Assembly: GCA_046350555.1 (NCBI GenBank)
Contig: JAXMAF010000041.1
Coordinates: 1-22,721 of the forward strand
Length of the DNA: 22,721 bases
Direction: 5' to 3'
DNA from: JAXMAF01 sp046350555
GTDB lineage: Bacteria; Planctomycetota; Phycisphaerae; Phycisphaerales; SM1A02
Part shown: piece after piece, positions 1-12,416 of the stretch
How positions within the stretch are numbered: position 1 is the first letter of the stretch
Layout: every line of letters starts with the position of its first letter
Made by a program: the position numbers and the translations under genes
The notes under the pieces: model-generated
What the model saw: the letters and a program-made list of their open reading frames with translations, nothing else
What the model was told of the DNA's origin: nothing
The model's database searches: none

Positions 1-266
1 TAGCTCACGGCGTTGCGGGGGAAGAGCTCCTTCATCTCCTCGTAGAGCTGCGCCGCGAGCGTCTTGTTGTGGCTGATGATGAGCGTCGGCTTGCCCGTGC
101 GCTCGATCACGTTGGCCATCGTGAACGTCTTGCCGGTACCGGTTGCGCCGAGCAGCGTGACGTGCCGGCGTCCGGCCTCGATGCCGCGAACGATCTGCTC
201 GATGGCCTCCGGCTGGTCGCCCGTGGGCTGGTATTCGGAGACGATCGCGAAGCGCTGGTCGGGCAC
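1..266 (-). CDS. uvrB: UvrB, excinuclease ABC subunit B (5' part, runs off window)
   Basis: Only the first 88 or so codons are present; the gene continues past the left edge. UvrB is the DNA-helicase-like damage-verification subunit of nucleotide excision repair, working with UvrA and UvrC on DNA. The visible N-terminus reads SEYQPTGDQPEAI, then a Walker A loop GATGTGKTFT, then NKTLAAQLYEEMKELFP. These are in the order and spacing of the UvrB family (Q-motif-like GDQPEAI, P-loop, motif Ia). No ATG precedes this frame, so I chose the GTG at 266, which puts PDQRFAIVSEY right after the start as in relatives. The frame stays open further upstream, so the start is uncertain by some codons. Repeat copy A lies 68 bp upstream, between this gene and the co-oriented nucleotidase gene. 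The identification is firm. Confidence 0.9.
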   Translation of the reverse strand, partial: MPDQRFAIVSEYQPTGDQPEAIEQIVRGIEAGRRHVTLLGATGTGKTFTMANVIERTGKPTLIISHNKTLAAQLYEEMKELFPRNAVS

Positions 267-333
267 GGGTGACGATATGGGGCGCGGTAGTGCTCGGAAC
301 CGGCTCGCGCTGGGCGCGGCCCTGCGTCCGCGT

Positions 334-437
334 CATGCGTCCCGGTCGATTCTCGCGCCCCACCCAACCCAATTCCGCGGTGAGACGCCGCTGTGGGCCC
401 CGGGGGTCGAACGCATGGAGGTCTCCTGGAATCCGTA
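334..437 (-). repeat. Dispersed intergenic repeat, copy A
   Basis: This is the first of three copies of a ~100-bp sequence (others at 4989-5094 and 17311-17419). Read on the minus strand it starts directly at the stop codon of the nucleotidase gene. It begins GGATTCCAGGAGAC and ends near ACCGGGACGC. The left end at 421-434 and right end at 337-350 are an imperfect inverted repeat, weaker here than in copies B and C. An internal AGGAGACCTCCATG gives a 27-codon open frame at 333-416. Identity to copy B is about 85 percent by eye. There is no T-tract, so it is not a simple intrinsic terminator. Function is unknown. Confidence 0.85.
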
Positions 438-1007
438 TCAGGTGTCGAGCACCGCCCGCATCCGCGCGCGGACCTCGTCCAGGTTGCTGCCGTCGTAGCG
501 CACGACGCGAGGGTGCGTGAAGCCCGCGTTGGTCGGCGCCACCGGCATGACTCCCCAGCCGTGCGGATGGCGCTCGAGCCAGGCGCGGTGGTAGTCCGGC
601 GTGTCGTCGACGAGGATCTTCCCGAAGACCAGGCTCTTCTCCTCGGTCACCGTGACCTTGGACCGCTCGCCCACGTTGGCGTGGCACCACTGCACCTTCT
701 CCATCCACGCCGATGGCGTGTTGTGCGGTCCGGTCGTGAGGATCTGGATCTCGGCCCCGAGCTCGCGCGCGACCTCGAGGATGTCGAAGCCATGCTGGAG
801 CCGGGGAAGCTCGCGCCACCAGCCCGGCTGTCCCTTGATGAAGTCGAGCCGCGCCCCGAAGTAGGCCGGCGCCGCGTGATCGTGCAGTTCGTACTGCGGC
901 TCGCCCGGCGCCGAGAGCCGCCTCAGGTCGCGCCGCATCGCGCCTTCGTAGTCGGCGAGCGTGCCGTCGATGTCGAAGAGGACGATGTGATGGGTCGGCG
1001 CCGGCAT
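438..1007 (-). CDS. 5'(3')-deoxyribonucleotidase-like HAD phosphatase
   Basis: A 189-residue HAD-superfamily protein. FDIDGTLADYEG (D12 and D14, nucleophile and acid/base), then ILTTGP (T91/T92, motif II), then EEKSLVFGKILVDD (K124 and D134/D135, motifs III and IV) match the NT5C-type 5'(3')-deoxyribonucleotidase family. That family dephosphorylates (deoxy)nucleoside monophosphates in the cytosol. The length and the WMEKVQWCHANVG segment before the lysine motif also fit. I chose the ATG at 1007 because the HAD motif begins ten residues later; the open frame extends 22 codons upstream without family-like sequence. The gene is divergent from the M29 peptidase gene, with 87 bp between the starts. 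It is followed at its stop codon by repeat copy A. The substrate cannot be read from the sequence; related proteins include putative NrdD-associated nucleotidases. Confidence 0.78.
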   Translation of the reverse strand: MPAPTHHIVLFDIDGTLADYEGAMRRDLRRLSAPGEPQYELHDHAAPAYFGARLDFIKGQPGWWRELPRLQHGFDILEVARELGAEIQILTTGPHNTPSAWMEKVQWCHANVGERSKVTVTEEKSLVFGKILVDDTPDYHRAWLERHPHGWGVMPVAPTNAGFTHPRVVRYDGSNLDEVRARMRAVLDT

Positions 1008-1094
1008 GGAGCGCAAGGTAGGCGTGTGTCCGTCGGCTCCGCCGACTCGCGCTCCTCCCCCCTCGGGCCGCACGCCCGCAACCTACCCTCCGCG

Positions 1095-2230
1095 ATGCCC
1101 CACGATCCCCGTCTGGACAAGCTGGCCGAGGTGCTCGTCTCCTACTCGACGCGCGTGAAGAAGGGCGATGTCGTCGGCATCACCTTCGAGGCGTGCGGTT
1201 GGCCGCTGGCGAAGGCGGTCGCCGACGCGTGCATCAGGCACGGCGGTCATCCGTTCCTGATGTGTCGGCGGTCCATGCTCGCCGAGTCGATGCTGACCCA
1301 CGCGAGCGACGAGCAGCTCGGCTTCACCAACCCGATGATGATGCACTACATCGAGACGGTGGACGTGAACATCGTGCTCCTCGCCGACGAGAACACGCGG
1401 GCGCTGTCGCGCTTCGATCCGGCGAAGGTGGCGCGCTTCCAGCAGGGGGCGAAGCCGTTCATGCGGCGATCGATGGCCCGGGCCGCGGAGGGGAAGCTCC
1501 GCTGGTGCGGCACGCAGATGCCGACCGCCGCCGCGGCGCAGGACGCCGAGATGAGCCTGGCGCAGTACGAGGCGTTCGTCTTCCGCGCCGGACTGCTCGA
1601 CGCGGACGACCCCGCGGCGGCCTGGCGCCAGGTGCACGAGCGCCAGGAGCGCGTGCGCGAGTACCTCCAGGGGCGCAGGTCGCTGCGCTTCCGCGCGCCC
1701 GCGTGCGACGGTCACGACGGCACGGATCTCGTCGTCGACGTGAGCCGTGGTCGACGTGGATCAACTGCTCGGGCCAGAACAACTTCGACGGCGAGGTCTT
1801 CGCCGGTCTCGCCGCCGTCGACGGCCACGTCAACTACACGTTTCCCGCGGTCTACAACGGGCGCGAGGCGGCCGGCGTCCGTCTCGCGTTCAGCGGCGGG
1901 CGCGTGGTCGACGCCAGCGCCACCAAGAACGAGGAGTTCCTCGTCGTATTCTCGATCAGACGCCGCCGAAAGTGTCGCTCGGCGAGGACGCCATCGGCAC
2001 CAACCAGGCATCGCCGAGTTCTCGCAACACGCTCTTCGACGAGAAGATCGGCGGCACGTTCCACGCCGCGGTCGGCGCCGGCTACCCCGAGTCGGGCAAC
2101 GCCAACGAGAGCGGCCTGCACTGGGACATGGTCTGCGACCTGCGGCCGCGCAAGGCGGCCGACGGATCGACCGTCGCCGGCGGCACCATCGAGGCCGACG
2201 GCGAGGTCTTCCATCGCGACGGGAAGTTCG

Positions 2231-2247
<17 letters not shown>
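1095..2247 (+). pseudogene. M29 family aminopeptidase, frameshifted
   Basis: The protein matches M29 (AmpS/AmpT, 'thermophilic metalloprotease') aminopeptidases, which are cytosolic two-metal exopeptidases. The N-terminal half is intact from the ATG at 1095 (PHDPRLDKLAEVLVSYS) to about 1740 (DLVVDVS). The reading frame then changes near 1748 (into TWINCSGQNNFDGEVF) and near 1947 (into LDQTPPKVSLGEDAIGTN). A compensating pair of deletions lies around 2010-2030, where GIAEFS is read in a third frame. The last part reads NTLFDEKIGGTFH and ESGLHWDMVCD to the stop at 2247. All expected metal ligands remain readable across frames: E in DGEVF, E in LGEDAIG, H in GTFH, and H and D in LHWD. Because conserved residues survive on both sides of each indel, sequencing or assembly error is as likely as a real pseudogene. 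The 3' end overlaps the convergent glucosidase gene by 17 bp. Confidence 0.82.
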
Positions 2248-4975
<2,728 letters not shown>

Positions 4976-4988
4976 GTGGCGGTCTCAA

Positions 4989-5094
4989 ACGCGTCCCAGT
5001 TGACTCTCGCGCCCCACCCGACCCAAGTTCCGCCGTGAGACGCCGCCGTGGGCGACAGGGGTCGAGCGCATGGGGGTCTCCTGGGATCCGGATC
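4989..5094 (-). repeat. Dispersed intergenic repeat, copy B
   Basis: Second copy, on the minus strand between the gnd stop (5154) and the glucosidase start (4975). It begins GGATCCCAGGAGAC (5076-5089) and ends GTCAACTGGGACGC (4991-5004). These two ends are imperfect inverted repeats, 10 of 14 positions matching. AGGAGACCCCCATG opens a 28-codon frame (4985-5071) that stops 9 bp before the glucosidase ATG. The extra base in AACTTGGGT relative to AATTGGGT of copies A and C changes the reading frame, so the encoded peptide is not conserved. The remaining 5095-5153 after gnd has no recognised feature. Confidence 0.85.
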
Positions 5095-5153
5095 GATGTG
5101 GGACCCGGAGGCGCATCCGCCGGCGCGATCGCGGGCGGCGCGCCGCGAGCCGG

Positions 5154-6167
5154 TCATCCGTGCTGCTCGAGATGGCCGCCGAAGCCGAAGCGCATCGCCG
5201 ACATGACCTTGTTCGCGAAGTCCGACTCGCCGCGCGACGTGAACCGCTCGAAGAGCGCGGCGGCGAGCACCGGGGTCGGCGCGCCCGACTCGATCGCCGC
5301 GCTGATCGTCCAGCGGCCTTCGCCCGAGTCGGAGACGCGGCCGGCGAAGCTCGCAAGCTGCGCGTCCTTGACGAACGCCCCGGCGGTGAGGTCGAGCAAC
5401 CACGACGAGATCACGCTGCCGCGACGCCACACCTCGCTGACGGCGCCGAGGTCGAACTCGTAGCGGAAGTGGTCGGGATCGCGTAGCGGCGTGTTCTCCG
5501 CGTCGACCGGACGACCGGCCGCGCCGGCGTTCGCGTGCCGGAGCACGTTCAGGCCCTCGGCGTACGCGGCCATGAGGCCGTACTCGATGCCGTTGTGCAC
5601 CATCTTGACGAAGTGTCCGCCGCCCGACGGCCCGCAGTGCAGGTAGCCGAGCTCGGCGGTGCTGTGCGCTCCGGTCCGGCCCGGCGTGCGCGCGATGTCG
5701 CCGGCGCCGGGAGCGAGCGTCTTGAAGACCGGATCGAGCCGCTGCACGGCCTCCTTCGGTCCGCCGATCATGAGGCAGTAGCCTCGCTCGAGGCCCCAGA
5801 CGCCGCCACTCGTGCCGACGTCCACGTAGGCGATGCCGCGCGGCTCGAGCGCCTTCGAGCGGCGGATGTCGTCGACGTAGCAGGAGTTGCCGCCGTCGAT
5901 CAGCACGTCGCCGCGGCCGAGCTTGGGCGCGAGCGATTCGATCGTCGAGTCGACGACGCCCGCGGGCACCATCAGCCAGGCCGCCCTCGGCGGTGCGAGC
6001 TTGGCCACGAAGTCGTCGATCGTCGTCGCGGCGACGGCCCCTTCCTTCGCGAGCGCCTGCGCGGCGGCGGGATTCACGTCGTGCACGACGCATTGGTGGC
6101 CGGCCTTCATGAGCCGCCGGACCATATTTGCGCCCATCCGTCCAAGACCGATCATTCCAAGCTGCAT
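5154..6167 (-). CDS. gnd: 6-phosphogluconate dehydrogenase, decarboxylating (short form)
   Basis: A 337-residue 6-phosphogluconate dehydrogenase of the short (YqeC/GndA-like) class. It oxidatively decarboxylates 6-phosphogluconate to ribulose 5-phosphate, the third step of the oxidative pentose phosphate branch, in the cytosol. Visible motifs are the nucleotide-binding GLGRMG (7-12), DGGNS (91-95), VGTSGGVWGLERG around 117-129 and the substrate loop GGGHFVKMVHNGIEYG with K188 and N192. The tail KVMSAMRFGFGGH is also typical. The length agrees with the short class rather than the ~470-residue form, which usually points to NAD preference (inference). The ATG at 6167 is preceded by GAAGGG at a suitable distance. 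It lies 137 bp after zwf on the same strand and is followed by repeat copy B. Confidence 0.95.
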   Translation of the reverse strand: MQLGMIGLGRMGANMVRRLMKAGHQCVVHDVNPAAAQALAKEGAVAATTIDDFVAKLAPPRAAWLMVPAGVVDSTIESLAPKLGRGDVLIDGGNSCYVDDIRRSKALEPRGIAYVDVGTSGGVWGLERGYCLMIGGPKEAVQRLDPVFKTLAPGAGDIARTPGRTGAHSTAELGYLHCGPSGGGHFVKMVHNGIEYGLMAAYAEGLNVLRHANAGAAGRPVDAENTPLRDPDHFRYEFDLGAVSEVWRRGSVISSWLLDLTAGAFVKDAQLASFAGRVSDSGEGRWTISAAIESGAPTPVLAAALFERFTSRGESDFANKVMSAMRFGFGGHLEQHG

Positions 6168-6255
6168 GGGTGAGCCCTTCGTGTGCGTGCGTTGGGTGGG
6201 TTGCGTGCTTCGTGAGCGCCGCGGAGGACGCGGGGCGTGATCGCGGTGCGTGCGC

Positions 6256-6285
6256 GGCGCGTCGTCCGGCGCCGGACCGCGCGGC
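6256..6285 (-). other. GC-rich hairpin between zwf and gnd
   Basis: A perfect 14-bp palindrome GTCCGGCGCCGGAC (6264-6277) sits inside a longer imperfect stem spanning 6256-6285. It lies in the 137-bp gap after the zwf stop codon. No T-run follows on the minus strand, so it is more likely an mRNA-stabilising or processing hairpin, or just GC-rich sequence, than an intrinsic terminator. Confidence 0.35.
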
Positions 6286-6304
6286 GCAGGCGACGTTGCC
6301 TCGT

Positions 6305-7957
<1,653 letters not shown>

Positions 7958-8062
7958 GGGAAGTGCTCGATGAAAGGGCACGAGTGTAACGGCAACGGAT
8001 CGGCTTCGCGCCTGGGTCGGATGCGCTGTCGACCGCGCCCGCGCGCCGCGGCGTGGCTCGGC

Positions 8063-9721
8063 TCAGCGGAAGCGGGCTTCGGGCAGGACGAAGGCGCGGA
8101 CCGCGCGGGCGAACCCGTCCTCGTCGTTGCTGGCGGTCACGCAGGCGGCGCGGCGCTGGACGTCGGCGACGGCGTTGCCCATCGCGATGCCCAGCCGCGC
8201 CACCGCGAACATCGGCGTGTCGTTGGCGCCGTCGCCGACGACCGCCGTCGCCTGGAGTCCAGCGCCCTGGCGCTCCGCGATGCGCCGGACGGCGACGCCC
8301 TTGTCGATGCCGGGCGCGGTCACGTCGACGAAGTGGGCCTGCGAGCGCGACGCCGAGACGCGATCGCCGAGCTCGGCGAGGATCGCGGCCTCGGCGGCCT
8401 TGACGTCGTCGTGGTTCTCCGAGACGCCGACGATCTTGGCGACGTCGTCGACGCGGCTCGCGACATCGGCCACGACGGTCGGTTCGTACTGCACCGCGCG
8501 CACCTCGCGGTCGACGTGCACGCCGTGGCGGTCGCGCACCAGCCAGTCGTCGCCCGCGTGGATCCAGACGTCGAGCGAGTGCTCGCGGATGATCGCGACG
8601 ACGCGGCGCACGACGGCGGGATCGATCGTGTGGCGCTCGATCACGCGGAGATCGGGCGCCACCAGGGCGGCGCCGTTGAACGCCGCGAGCGGCGCGGTGG
8701 GACGCAGCGCCTCGACGAGCGCGTGAAGCCCGCGCGGCGGTCGGCTGCTCACGATCGAGAAGGCGATCCCCGCGTCGCGCAGCGCCGCGACGGTGTCGAG
8801 GGTGGATTCGGCGATGACCTTGGCCGAGGTGACCAGCGTGCCGTCGACGTCGGAGACGCAGAGCCGCAACGGCGGTCCGGCGCCGCGCTCGCTGGCCGCA
8901 TCGACCACGGCGTCGCCCGGAGCGCCGATCGGTCCGCGCGGCGGCCCCAGCCCGCGCGCCGCGCCTTCGTCGAGGATCCACGCGAGCGCGCCGTGCGTCG
9001 GGCGCACCGCCGCGGAGGGGCGGGCGCCGGGATCGGCGCGCCCGCCGAGGACCTCCGCGACGACCGAGGACTTCTTCTCGCCGGCGACGAGGAACATCAC
9101 CTCGCGCGCCGCGTCGAGCGTTGGATACGTGAACGTCACCCGGTCGACGGGTGGCGGCAGCGTTCCCGCGTGGCTCCACGTCACCCACAGCCGCCGTTCC
9201 GCGAGGGACGCCGCGCCCGGGAAGAGAGAGGCGGTGTGGCCGTCGTCGCCCAGGCCGAGCATGATCAGGTCGAGCGCCGGCGGCGGCCCGTCCGGCGACG
9301 CGTGGAGCGTCTTGGCGAGGATCGCGGCGTAGCCCGCGGCCGCGCGGCGCGCGTCGTCGTCGCCACCGTGGCCGGGAAGGTCGACGGGGAAGACGTTCTG
9401 CCGCGGGATCGGCACGTGCGCCAGGAGCGTTCGCGACGCCATCCCGAAGTTGCTGCGCGGATCGTCGAACGGAACCACCCGTTCATCGCCCATGAAGACC
9501 AGCGTGCGGGTCCAGTCGATGCGCGCCGAGTGCCTCGGATCGGCGAGCCGCCGATACGTGGCCTCGGGCGTCGAGCCGCCGGCGAGCGCGATCGTGAACC
9601 GGCCGCGCGCCGCGATCGCCGCGGAGGCGGCCGCGACGATCCGCTCGACGGCGGCGCACGCCACCGCGTCCGGGTCGACGCAACGGACGATCTCGCGGGC
9701 GGCGCTCGGTGTGGTGGTCAT
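8063..9721 (-). CDS. pgl: 6-phosphogluconolactonase fused to HAD-IIB (Cof-type) phosphatase
   Basis: A 552-residue two-domain protein. Residues 1-254 are a DevB-type 6-phosphogluconolactonase, which hydrolyses 6-phosphogluconolactone. The domain has ALAGGSTPEATY (46-56), MGDERVVPFDDPRSNFGM (77-94), LGLGDDGHTASLFPG (155-169) and a GEKK segment near 214. After a Gly/Pro-rich linker (about 255-285), residues 286-552 form a Cof/YidA-type HAD-IIB hydrolase. It has DVDGTL (291-296), SIVSSRPP (motif II, S325/S326), GIDKGVAV (K474) and VVGDGANDTPMF (496-501). All catalytic residues of both domains look intact. I chose the ATG at 9721 because the frame upstream of it has no family similarity and would run into the permease gene. 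It is first of the pgl-zwf-gnd series. The HAD substrate is unknown; sugar phosphates are typical for the family. Confidence 0.93.
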   Translation of the reverse strand: MTTTPSAAREIVRCVDPDAVACAAVERIVAAASAAIAARGRFTIALAGGSTPEATYRRLADPRHSARIDWTRTLVFMGDERVVPFDDPRSNFGMASRTLLAHVPIPRQNVFPVDLPGHGGDDDARRAAAGYAAILAKTLHASPDGPPPALDLIMLGLGDDGHTASLFPGAASLAERRLWVTWSHAGTLPPPVDRVTFTYPTLDAAREVMFLVAGEKKSSVVAEVLGGRADPGARPSAAVRPTHGALAWILDEGAARGLGPPRGPIGAPGDAVVDAASERGAGPPLRLCVSDVDGTLVTSAKVIAESTLDTVAALRDAGIAFSIVSSRPPRGLHALVEALRPTAPLAAFNGAALVAPDLRVIERHTIDPAVVRRVVAIIREHSLDVWIHAGDDWLVRDRHGVHVDREVRAVQYEPTVVADVASRVDDVAKIVGVSENHDDVKAAEAAILAELGDRVSASRSQAHFVDVTAPGIDKGVAVRRIAERQGAGLQATAVVGDGANDTPMFAVARLGIAMGNAVADVQRRAACVTASNDEDGFARAVRAFVLPEARFR

Positions 9722-9755
9722 CGTGGCGTTGTTGTAGGGGTGCGGGGCGATTGTC

Positions 9756-9775
9756 GGATCGCGCGGCGCCGATCC
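9756..9775 (-). other. Small hairpin between permease gene and pgl-HAD
   Basis: GGATCG and CGATCC form a 6-bp stem with an 8-base loop in the 91-bp gap between the permease stop (9813) and the pgl start (9721). No T-run follows. It could mark the boundary between the exporter genes and the pentose phosphate operon, but support is weak. Confidence 0.25.
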
Positions 9776-9812
9776 TCGGGCAGTACCGGTCCACGTCCTG
9801 CGGTTCGGCGCC

Positions 9813-12416
9813 TCAGCCACCGCGCCCCGTGGCCAGGAGCTCGCGCGGCGACCGTCGCGCAAGGACCCACGCGGCGGGAAGCGCCGAGGCGATCGCCAGC
9901 AGCAGCACCGTGACCCATCCAGCCGCGGCCGGCAGCGCGGGGAAGACCAGGCGCATGGGCAGTCCCAGCAGGTCGCGGTGCAACAGCACCGACGCCCACG
10001 CGAGCTGCATGCCCAGCAGCGTGCCGGAGAGGGCGCCCGCCAGGGCGATGAGCGCCGCCTCGGCGCAGACGAGCCGCGCCGGCGTCCACGCGGAGCCGCC
10101 GACGGCGCGGAGCACGCCGAACTCGTGGCGCCGCGCGTGGATGCCAGCGGCGATCACGTTGCCCACGCCGAAGCATCCCAGCAGCAGCGCGGCGACGGCC
10201 ACGCCGGTGCTGACCGCGAGCATGGTCGCGCCGATCTCCTCGACGACGTGGCGAATCGCGCGGCCGCTGCTGAAGTTGAGCCCCGGCACCGCCTCGGCGA
10301 GCCTCGCCGCGGCGCGCTCGTCGCTGATGTCGCCGGCGAGCTTGAGCTGGATCATCTTCGGCTCGGCGCTGCCGAAGAGCCGCTTCACGGTTCCATAGTC
10401 CATGAAGACGCACGAGATCGCGTGCTCGGTGTACGCGCTGCCGATGCCGAACCATTGCGTGGCGATGTCGAGCCCCGCCGCGTTGACGACGCCGACGATG
10501 CGGAAGTCGTGCTCGCCGCGCCCGCTGGCCAGCCGGATGGTGTCGCCGACGCCGAGTCCGCGGGCGACGAGGAACTGCTCCGCCACGAGGATTCCGTCGC
10601 CTCGGACGAGCGCGGGGATGGCCTCCTCGGGCGTCCCCTGCTGCCAGGTGAGCGTGGTCATCGCGAAGAAGCGCTCGGGATCGAAGCCGATGCAGATGAC
10701 GTTGGGCGGTGCAAGGCCCCTCACGCCGAGCGCCGCCGCGCCGACGACGCGCAGCGGCAGGTAGCCGATCGGACACGTCGCCTCGACGAAGGGCAGCCCG
10801 GCGATCGCCTCTTCCTCGCGCGGCGTGACGCCCGTCGCGCGGAAGACGAAGCCGTCGGCGAAGCGCATGCGGCCGAACCAGTCCTCGAGCAGCGAGATGC
10901 CGTTGGACCAGGTGCTGACCAGCACCGACATCCCGACCATGAGCGCGCCGGCGGTGAATCCGGCGCGGAACGGCGTGGCGAGAACGGAGCTGCGCAGCAG
11001 GCCGCGCGGCAGCGCGAAGGCGCGGCCAACGATCGGCGCCGCCAGCCACGTCATGAGGAGGAGCGCCGGCACGGAGAGGAGGAACCAGCCGACGTGCACG
11101 AGCGGAAGCCCCACGAGGATCCACGCCCAGAATCGCCGCTGCACGTCCGGCACCGCGACCACGACCAGCGCCGCCGCGCCGGCGCACGCCGCGCCGGCAA
11201 GCGCGCAGGCCACGAGGCCGCGGCGCGTCGGCGCCACCGAGCGCGCCGCGAGCGCCGCCAGCGGCGAGACGCGAGCGCAGCGCCACGCCGGGTAGAGCGA
11301 TCCGGCGACGCCCGCGGCGAGGGCGCCGCCGACGGCGAGGAGGATCCCCAGCGGCTCGACGGCGAGTCCTTCGGTCAGCGCGTCGCCGAACCGGCGCACG
11401 AGGAGCCACGCGAGGAGGATCCCCGCCGGCACGCCCAGCAATCCCCCGGCGCCGCAGACGATCGCGCCCGAGACCACCTGGGCCGCGAAGAGCTGCGGTC
11501 GCGAGGCGCCGATGCAGCGCGCCACGGCCATCAGCCGCTGCTGCTCGACGACCGCCGTGGTCATGCCCGTCGCCACGATGAAGGCGCAGCTCAGGAACGC
11601 GATCATCGACGCCAGCACGAAGCCGAGGTTCGACGCCCTCACCTGCCGGTCGTATCCGGTGGTGATCATCTCGGCGGGCTCGAGCACGAGATGGTCCGGA
11701 AGCCGATGCTGGTTCGCCTTGCACCACGCCGGAACGTCCAGTCCGGCAGCGGCGAGCGCGGCGCGGTCGAGGATGAGCGAGACGACGCTCGCCTCGCCGG
11801 CGCGGCCGCTCGCCTCCTCGAGCGCGGCGCGGCTCATCACCGCCTCGGCCCGCTGGAGCATTCCCAGCGCCGGTCGGCCGTAGAAGCCGACGACCGTGAA
11901 GTTCATCGACGGACCGAAGCGCTGAAGGCGGAGGACGTGCCCGAGCTCGGCGCCCAGCGACTTCTCGCCCATCGCGTCGAGCGCGATCTCGTCGTCGCGC
12001 TGCGGCAGGCGTCCGCGCGAGATGTCCACCTGGCCGAACCGCTCGAGCGTCGCCAGGTCGATGCCGCGCACCTGGAGGTTGCCGCGCCGCGGCGAGCCGT
12101 CGTCGGCCGCGGCGTTGGCGTTGAGCACGGTCACCGACGAGAACAGCCGCGCGCCGGCCGCCGCGACGCCCGGCCACTCGCGCACGTCGTCGACGAGCGA
12201 CGCGTCGAAGCGGTTGTTGCGCTCCTCGATGATGCGCGCATCGGTGGCGCCGATGATCCGGTGCAGCCTCGCCTCGATCGACGCCCGCGCGGAACCGATG
12301 CCGCACGCCACCGCCACCACCAGCGTGGAGGCGAGCAGCACGGCCGCGGCGAGCAGCGCGGTCCTACCGCGCCGTCCCGAAAGACCGCTCAGCGCGATGT
12401 GCAAGATCGCCCGCAT
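9813..12416 (-). CDS. ABC transporter permease, FtsX-type, two repeats (10 TM)
   Basis: An 867-residue inner-membrane permease built from two FtsX/MacB-type halves. Predicted membrane segments are at about 19-40, 263-288, 310-340, 354-375, 400-423, 431-460, 485-505, 731-757, 787-812 and 822-853. Large extracytoplasmic domains lie at 41-260 and 506-728. FtsX-type cytoplasmic loops are visible as VEQQRLMAVARCIGASRPQL and RRHEFGVLRAVGGS. The 10-TM plan resembles the YbbP-like permeases and LolC/E relatives, which move lipoproteins or lipophilic compounds rather than importing nutrients. The start overlaps the ATPase gene by 53 bp (ATG at 12416), so the two are almost certainly co-expressed as one transporter. 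No periplasmic adaptor (MacA-like) is adjacent. The substrate is unknown. Confidence 0.9.
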   Translation of the reverse strand: MRAILHIALSGLSGRRGRTALLAAAVLLASTLVVAVACGIGSARASIEARLHRIIGATDARIIEERNNRFDASLVDDVREWPGVAAAGARLFSSVTVLNANAAADDGSPRRGNLQVRGIDLATLERFGQVDISRGRLPQRDDEIALDAMGEKSLGAELGHVLRLQRFGPSMNFTVVGFYGRPALGMLQRAEAVMSRAALEEASGRAGEASVVSLILDRAALAAAGLDVPAWCKANQHRLPDHLVLEPAEMITTGYDRQVRASNLGFVLASMIAFLSCAFIVATGMTTAVVEQQRLMAVARCIGASRPQLFAAQVVSGAIVCGAGGLLGVPAGILLAWLLVRRFGDALTEGLAVEPLGILLAVGGALAAGVAGSLYPAWRCARVSPLAALAARSVAPTRRGLVACALAGAACAGAAALVVVAVPDVQRRFWAWILVGLPLVHVGWFLLSVPALLLMTWLAAPIVGRAFALPRGLLRSSVLATPFRAGFTAGALMVGMSVLVSTWSNGISLLEDWFGRMRFADGFVFRATGVTPREEEAIAGLPFVEATCPIGYLPLRVVGAAALGVRGLAPPNVICIGFDPERFFAMTTLTWQQGTPEEAIPALVRGDGILVAEQFLVARGLGVGDTIRLASGRGEHDFRIVGVVNAAGLDIATQWFGIGSAYTEHAISCVFMDYGTVKRLFGSAEPKMIQLKLAGDISDERAAARLAEAVPGLNFSSGRAIRHVVEEIGATMLAVSTGVAVAALLLGCFGVGNVIAAGIHARRHEFGVLRAVGGSAWTPARLVCAEAALIALAGALSGTLLGMQLAWASVLLHRDLLGLPMRLVFPALPAAAGWVTVLLLAIASALPAAWVLARRSPRELLATGRGG

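Noticed and set aside
334..437. Repeat copies as intrinsic terminators
   Set aside because: They lie after stop codons, but no long stable stem followed by a T-run is present in any copy.
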